Assembly: GCA_003136255.1 (NCBI GenBank)
Contig: PLDT01000381.1
Span: 1 to 17,295 of the forward strand
Source: Palsa-504 sp003136255
GTDB lineage: Bacteria; Actinomycetota; Actinomycetes; Streptosporangiales; Streptosporangiaceae
Direction of reading: 5' to 3'
Length of the DNA stretch: 17,295 nucleotides
Below are positions 13,480-17,295 of the stretch, in pieces. The stretch's first letter is position 1. Each line of letters starts with the position of its first letter. The notes under the pieces are model-generated. The model did no database searches and had not been told where the DNA came from. It saw only the letters and a list, made by a program, of their open reading frames with translations. The translations under genes and the position numbers were made by a program.

Positions 13480-15058
13480 GTGCTTCATAATCTCTCCTNN
13501 CAGCCCGACGATTCCCAGCCCGATAGTTCCCGTCCGGCTGGGCCGAGCGGTACCCCCGGGCCGGAGGACGACCCGCAAGGGCCGGAGCAGGGCCTATTCG
13601 TGTGCCTGCCGGCCGAGGACCTCTCCCTGGCCGGGTTCGCCCAGAACGGCCAGGCCGACACGATGGCGCCCGGTCCGCTGCTGGCCACGGTCATGCACAC
13701 CGTCATCGGCGAGGATGCCTCTGGGCTGCCCGGGCTGTCCGACGACCAGCTGATCGGGGTCCTGTCCGGCGGCAGGCGTATGGAGTCATGGGCCGCGTGG
13801 GTCCAACTTGCGGCCATGCGCGAACTGGCCCGCCGCCGCCCGGCCGTCGAGCCAGGTGATAGCGGCCGGGCCGGGTTCAGTGACTTCGCCGCCGACGAGC
13901 TGACCGGGCCGTTCCACCTGACCTGGGAGGCCGCGACCGGGCAGATCATGTACGCGTGCACGGTCGCCGACCGGCTGCCCTTGACCTTCGCGGCGCTCGC
14001 GGCAGGCCAGATCCACCCGGTGGCCGTCAAGATCATCGAGGACGAGACCAGGTTCCTGTCCCTCAAAAACGTCGCCAAAGCCGATCGGGTGCTTGCGGAC
14101 CTGGCCCAGTCGAAGTCGTTCGGGCGGCTGCGCTACGCCGCACACCAGCTGGTGCTCAAACTCGACCCCGACTACGCGAAGCTCCGCAAGGACGAAACCA
14201 GGAAGTACGCATACGTTCGCCGCTTCCGCGAGGACTCTGGGAACGCCGGGATGGTCGCCCACGAGATGCCGCCCGACGAAGTCCTGGCCTCCTGGCAACA
14301 CGTCGAGCAGCGGGCCCTGGACCTGCGCGCCGCCGGAATGCCCGGCACCCTCCAGGAACTGCGCGTTCGCGCGTTCTTGAATTTGTTGCAGGAGACCGAC
14401 AGCCGTACCCTTCCCGCCCATCCAGCCGAAGGCGCGGAAGCGGACCCACAGNNNNNNNNNNNNNNNNNNNNNNNNNNNNNNNNNNNNNNNNNNNNNNNNN
14501 NNNNNNNNNNNNNNNNNCCGCGCCGTCGTCGCCGCTGCGGCCAGACACCCCCGGACCCGCTGGTGCGTTACCGCTTTGCACCCCGACGGGACCGCCGCCG
14601 CCCACGGCTGCGGCGTCGGCCGCCATCCCCCACCCGTGCTCGCCAACCTCATCGCCCCCGGCGGCCCGGCCCCCGGACCGGACCCTCCCTCCCGGGACGA
14701 TCTACGCAGCTTGGGCATCCGCATGCTCCCGATCGCCCGCGGCTCCTGCGACCACGCTCACGCCGAACCCGGATATCAACCCAGCCGCAAACTCCGGCAC
14801 CTGGTCCGCGCCCGCAACGCCCGGTGCACCGCCCCCGGCTGCGGCCGGCCCGCGGCCCGTTGCGACCTGGACCATACCGTCCCCTGGGACCAGGGCGGAC
14901 TTACCTGCGAATGTGATCTCGCTCCGTTGTGTCGTCATCACCATCGGTGCAAGCAAGCCGAAGGCTGGCGTCTAGAGCAGCCGGAACCAGGCGTCCTGGT
15001 GTGGCGTACCCCGGCGGGCCGGAGCTACGCCACCACCCCCACTGTCCACCCGCTCTAG
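13480..15058 (+). CDS. 13E12-family DUF222 / HNH endonuclease protein, interrupted by assembly gaps
   Basis: The first part (13480 to 14451) is a DUF222 domain: GLSDDQLIGVLSGGRRMESW, MRELARRRP, FAADELTGPFHLTWEAATG, LPLTFAALAAGQIHPVAVK. After 66 N the frame changes by one and continues RWCVTALHPDGTAAAHGCG to a classic HNH end: YQPSRKLRHLVRARNARC, PGCGRPAARCDLDHTVPW, LAPLCRHHHRCKQAEGW, with the CxxxxC and CxxHH metal and catalytic residues present. The two parts are one gene; the frame change is best explained by a wrong gap length (the true gap should leave remainder 2 when divided by 3). The family corresponds to the repetitive REP13E12 genes of mycobacteria, abundant in actinomycetes, of uncertain function. 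Two further N at 13499-13500 lie in codon 7, so the GTG start at 13480 is provisional. Confidence 0.88.
13499..13500. other. Two undetermined bases
   Basis: An NN lies between the promoter region and the body of the DUF222-HNH gene. It could be two ambiguous bases or a scaffold join; if the latter, the link between the upstream LAL fragment and this gene is not proven. Confidence 0.95.
14452..14517. other. Assembly gap of 66 N
   Basis: Unresolved bases fall in the linker between the DUF222 and HNH domains. Coding frame is 1 before the gap and 2 after it, so 66 is unlikely to be the true length unless the gene is broken. Related DUF222-HNH proteins often have low-complexity Pro/Ala-rich linkers at this point, which assemble badly. 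Confidence 0.97.
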
Positions 15059-15112
15059 ACCTCGGCCGGTCGGCCCGCGCGGAAGAGCAATGGCGCGGGG
15101 CTTAACATCGTT

Positions 15113-15144
15113 GCAGATGGGGCCACCTGTTGCTGTCCATCTGC
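15113..15144 (+). terminator. Inverted repeat after the DUF222-HNH gene
   Basis: GCAGATGG (15113-15120) and CCATCTGC (15137-15144) form a perfect 8-bp stem with a 16-nt loop, 55 bp after the HNH gene stop. No T-run follows. It is either a terminator of the actinomycete type without a U tract or a binding site for a dimeric regulator of the downstream genes. Confidence 0.35.
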
Positions 15145-15159
15145 GCTACTATCCGCGCT

Positions 15160-15303
15160 ATGAAGGCTTACCGCCACGATGAGGTCCGCCACCTCGTCCG
15201 GCCTGCCTTGGCGTGCGGTCCCGCCGTGTTTCGCTGCATGACCGCCCGATCCTCGGGTGCGACTGAATCGGGAACCGTCTGGATTGCGCACTGCTCGGCA
15301 TGA
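15160..15303 (+). CDS. Doubtful 47-residue ORF overlapping the start of the next gene
   Basis: ATG at 15160 opens 47 codons rich in Arg, Ala and Cys (MKAYRHDEVRHLV at the start), and its TGA overlaps the ATG of the following gene as ATGA. That overlap is the usual sign of translational coupling. Against it, there is no ribosome binding site, no family resemblance I recognise, and no clear codon bias. I list it only because it could decide how the next gene is translated. Confidence 0.2.
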   Translation: MKAYRHDEVRHLVRPALACGPAVFRCMTARSSGATESGTVWIAHCSA

Positions 15304-16154
15304 AACCCAACATGCCCCTCGTCACGCTACTGAGCGGCGTCGGACTTGGCGTGGGCGTCTTGGTCGTCAGCATGCTGTCGCCCTCCAGTACGGCGTCCGC
15401 CAGCGGCTATGGTGCGACGTCGCCCGCGTCGGCGACCACGACCGCCACGCCGCCACCCGCGCCGGCCACCGCATCGGCGAGCGAATCGGCCACCTTGCCG
15501 GCCACGGCATCGGCCACCGCACCAGCCACGGCATCGGCCACCGCAGTGGCCACGGCACCAGCCACCGCACCAGCCACGGCACCGGGAACCGTGCCGGGGA
15601 CCGTGCCGACAGCGACTGCATCCGCGCAGAAGGCGGACGTCCCGTCCAAGGCGGACTACGTCGCTCAGGTAAATGGCGGTGGCGCAGCGGTCGCGATCTC
15701 GGTCCACTCGGGAAAGGCGGTCGCTTACGTCTGCAACGGCCACGCGGTCGCAGCCTGGCTGAAGGGCACTGCGGCAGCCGGGAAACTGGACCTGACCGGC
15801 AAGAACGGTGCTCGGCTCGACGTGAGCTACCGTACCGGGAAGGCGACGGGTTCCATCATGGCAGACGGCACCAAGTACACCTTCTCGGCGCCCCTAGTGC
15901 ACAGGGTGTCTTCCGGACACAGGCCGCCCGGTCTGTACGAGGCCACTGGGATGGTGGACGGCGTCCCGGTCAAGGCCGGCTGGGTCGTGCTGCCAGGCGG
16001 CGGCCAGGTGGGCTCGGTCGAGTACGATCCGAGCTCCGCCGTGGCGCCGACGGCCCAGGCTCCCGTGCTCGACCTGACGACGGGCACCGCCCAGTATGAC
16101 GGAATCACCCTTGTCGCCAGCCTGATCAGCGGCTTTACCGGTAGCGGATTCTAA
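15300..16154 (+). CDS. Exported protein with Ala/Thr/Pro stalk, function unknown
   Basis: A 284-residue protein. Residues 5-26 (MPLVTLLSGVGLGVGVLVV and following) are a signal peptide or membrane anchor, with STASASG after it as a possible cleavage site. Residues about 36-112 are almost only Ala, Thr, Pro, Ser and Val in a four-residue rhythm and form an extended stalk. The C-terminal domain (about 113-284) has AVAISVHSGKAVAYVCNGHAV, AAWLKGTA, LDLTGKNGARLDV and PPGLYEATG, a beta-rich pattern I have seen in uncharacterised secreted actinobacterial proteins. No enzyme motif is visible. The start shares ATGA with a small upstream ORF and lacks a clear ribosome binding site, so 15300 is a reasonable but not certain start. 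Thirty-four bases separate it from the membrane protein gene downstream. Confidence 0.75.
   Translation: MKPNMPLVTLLSGVGLGVGVLVVSMLSPSSTASASGYGATSPASATTTATPPPAPATASASESATLPATASATAPATASATAVATAPATAPATAPGTVPGTVPTATASAQKADVPSKADYVAQVNGGGAAVAISVHSGKAVAYVCNGHAVAAWLKGTAAAGKLDLTGKNGARLDVSYRTGKATGSIMADGTKYTFSAPLVHRVSSGHRPPGLYEATGMVDGVPVKAGWVVLPGGGQVGSVEYDPSSAVAPTAQAPVLDLTTGTAQYDGITLVASLISGFTGSGF
15465..15620 (+). repeat. 12-bp tandem repeat encoding the stalk
   Basis: Thirteen in-phase 12-bp units, most of the form GCCAC(C/G)GCA followed by TCG, CCA, CCG or GTG, encode Ala-Thr-Ala-x. The central units (15501-15584) are nearly identical and alternate between ACC and ACG threonine codons; the outer ones have drifted. 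Arrays like this change length by slippage in steps of four residues without breaking the frame. Confidence 0.9.
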
Positions 16155-16188
16155 TCAGCGGTAATCTCCCCAACGACTTGGAACCGAC

Positions 16189-16767
16189 GTGACCGCACAA
16201 CCTGAGGCGTCCTCGCCCGCGCCCGGCGACGTTTCCCTGGGCATTGGCAAGCTCGTCGTGCCCAGCCTGATCGGCGGGCTGGTGGCACTGACCCTCGGCG
16301 TCTACGGACGCCTCCACCACCCGACCGGTGCCGTGGAGAGTATCGCCGGGTTCACCAGCGCGGGCTATGCGAAATCGTGGCTCGCCACGGTCGCCACCGT
16401 TTTCGCGATCGTCCAGGTGATCTCGGCCCTGGTGATGTACGGCAAGATCCCGCGTGTCACGGCCCCATCATGGATCGGCACTTTGCACAAGTGGTCCGGC
16501 CGAACCGCATTCCTGGTGGCTGTGCCGGTCGCCGTGGACTGCCTCTACGGGCTCGGATTCCAGACCTACAGCACCCGGGTCTTGATCCACTCGCTGCTTG
16601 GCTGCGCGTTCTTCGGCGCCTTCACCATCAAGATGCTGATCCTGCCCAAGCGTGGACTACCAGGCTGGACGCTCCCGCTCGCGGGCGCCGTGGTGTTCAC
16701 CGTGCTGGTCGGAATTTGGTTCACCTCTGCCTTCTGGTTCTTCTCGACCTTCGGGCTCCACCGCTGA
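16189..16767 (+). CDS. Five-helix membrane protein, DUF6529-like / cytochrome b561-like
   Basis: A 192-residue protein with a GTG start and weak ribosome binding site (TTGGA). Hydrophobic segments lie at about 22-40, 64-84, 106-124, 131-152 and 160-183. His100 in TLHKWSGRTAF and His134 in VLIHSLLGCAFFGAF lie at or near the third and fourth segments, a spacing reminiscent of haem-binding membrane redox proteins such as cytochrome b561 or ferric-reductase-like families. The family name DUF6529 is from memory of actinobacterial genes next to Rieske proteins and is tentative. The stop codon overlaps the ribosome binding site of the Rieske gene, so the two are made together. Electron transfer through the membrane to the Rieske protein is inference. 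Confidence 0.75.
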   Translation: MTAQPEASSPAPGDVSLGIGKLVVPSLIGGLVALTLGVYGRLHHPTGAVESIAGFTSAGYAKSWLATVATVFAIVQVISALVMYGKIPRVTAPSWIGTLHKWSGRTAFLVAVPVAVDCLYGLGFQTYSTRVLIHSLLGCAFFGAFTIKMLILPKRGLPGWTLPLAGAVVFTVLVGIWFTSAFWFFSTFGLHR

Positions 16768-16777
16768 GGAGGCAGTC

Positions 16778-17251
16778 ATGACCGGGCACCGCGTCCGATC
16801 GTCAAGCCGTCGCGCCGTACTGGCTAGTGCCTGCGCCGCGTGTACCGCCGCACTGGCCGGATGCGCTCGTTACACCACGAGCAACGGGCTCGCGGGTGCG
16901 CCCGCCCCGGCCGCCACGACCTCGTCGACGAGCGGTGCTGCGTCATCAGCGGGGACCAACGCGTCCGCCGTCCTGGCCAGCACGGCCGACATCCCCGTTG
17001 GCGGCGGCAAGGTCCTTACCGCCCAGAAGATCGTGATCACGCAGCCGCAGGCCGGTTCCTTCCACGCGTTCACCGCCATCTGCACCCATCAGGGCTGCAT
17101 CGTCAACGCCGTGTCCGCCGGTACCATCGACTGCCCGTGCCACGGCAGTAAGTACAGCGCCGTCAATGGGTCAGTAGTGAACGGCCCGGCCACCCTTCCG
17201 CTGGCCGCGGTGAGCATTAAGGTTCAGGGCACCTCAATAGTTCAGGCGTGA
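16778..17251 (+). CDS. Rieske [2Fe-2S] protein, Tat-exported lipoprotein
   Basis: A 157-residue protein. The N-terminus SSSRRAVLASACAACTAALAG has a twin-arginine pair at 11-12 and a hydrophobic stretch ending in the lipobox LAGC with Cys29, so it should be exported folded by Tat and lipidated. A Ser/Thr/Ala-rich linker (about 40-68) leads to the Rieske domain. Cluster ligands are Cys102 and His104 (CTHQGC) and Cys119 and His122 (CPCHGS); Cys107 and Cys121 are placed for the conserved disulfide. GAGGAGG at 16766-16772 fixes the ATG at 16778. The domain is the short, ferredoxin-like type without the quinol-oxidase extensions of cytochrome bc1, so it is probably not a bc1 subunit. It is ten bases from the upstream membrane protein gene. 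Confidence 0.93.
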   Translation: MTGHRVRSSSRRAVLASACAACTAALAGCARYTTSNGLAGAPAPAATTSSTSGAASSAGTNASAVLASTADIPVGGGKVLTAQKIVITQPQAGSFHAFTAICTHQGCIVNAVSAGTIDCPCHGSKYSAVNGSVVNGPATLPLAAVSIKVQGTSIVQA

Positions 17252-17295
17252 TCGCGCTCTGGACCTGCTGGTTATGAGCTGCCCCGCGTTTTTCG

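Noticed and set aside
13471..13486. A LexA (SOS) box upstream of the DUF222-HNH gene
   Set aside because: The half-sites do not match TCGAAC-N4-GTTCGA in sequence or spacing; kept only as an unspecified palindrome.
14518..14916. Continuation of the DUF222 frame past the gap into an Arg/Pro-rich tail
   Set aside because: The adjacent frame carries RWCVTALHPDG and a full HNH motif, so the Arg/Pro product is a wrong-frame reading caused by the gap length.

Overview
The window is high-GC DNA with third-codon-position G/C bias, GTG starts and families typical of filamentous actinomycetes: a LAL-type LuxR regulator, a 13E12/DUF222-HNH gene, a TIR-WD40 protein with the actinobacterial PPC tail, and a Tat-exported Rieske lipoprotein. 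I cannot assign a genus. Two runs of N (13499-13500 and 14452-14517) show this is a draft or scaffolded assembly. No non-coding gap exceeds 300 bp; the largest (1891-2160 and 15059-15299) hold a repeat copy plus terminator hairpin, and an inverted repeat plus a doubtful small ORF.

Region 1 (1-5034, all minus strand). Transcription would run from a 957-residue TIR / transmembrane / 14-repeat WD40 protein (5034 to 2161), to a dynamin-like GTPase (1890 to 184), to the N-terminus of what looks like a MutS-family protein (174 to the window edge). The TIR-WD40 gene, with its own terminator hairpin at the stop codon, lies between two direct repeats of 56 bp (2078-2133 and 5130-5185, 53/56 identical, offset 3052). 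The right repeat is the working leader and ribosome binding site of a small molbindin gene. The left repeat is an orphan copy with the ribosome binding site but no gene. Removing one repeat plus the intervening DNA would leave a clean dynamin / molbindin divergent arrangement, so the TIR-WD40 gene looks like a discrete cargo. This is the most interesting part of the window.

Region 2 (5188-6796, plus strand). Molbindin (Mop), an alpha/beta hydrolase 12 bp downstream, and a MarR regulator form a likely operon.

Region 3 (6802-9002, minus strand). A MarR regulator with a probable leaderless promoter inside an AT-rich palindromic island overlaps by one base an MFS transporter carrying a C-terminal universal-stress-protein domain. 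This looks like a self-regulated efflux unit.

Region 4 (9177-13333, plus strand). A membrane-anchored HtrA-like serine protease with a PDZ domain, a terminator-like hairpin, then a large LAL-family (AAA ATPase plus LuxR HTH) regulator.

Region 5 (13334-15058). A diverged fragment of a second LAL gene (Walker B region only) is followed abruptly by an AT-rich promoter region and a 13E12-type DUF222-HNH gene interrupted by the assembly gap.

Region 6 (15300-17251, plus strand). A secreted or anchored protein with a 12-bp-repeat-encoded Ala/Thr/Pro stalk, a five-helix membrane protein resembling cytochrome b561-like or DUF6529-type proteins, and a Rieske Tat lipoprotein. The last two look like a small membrane redox pair.
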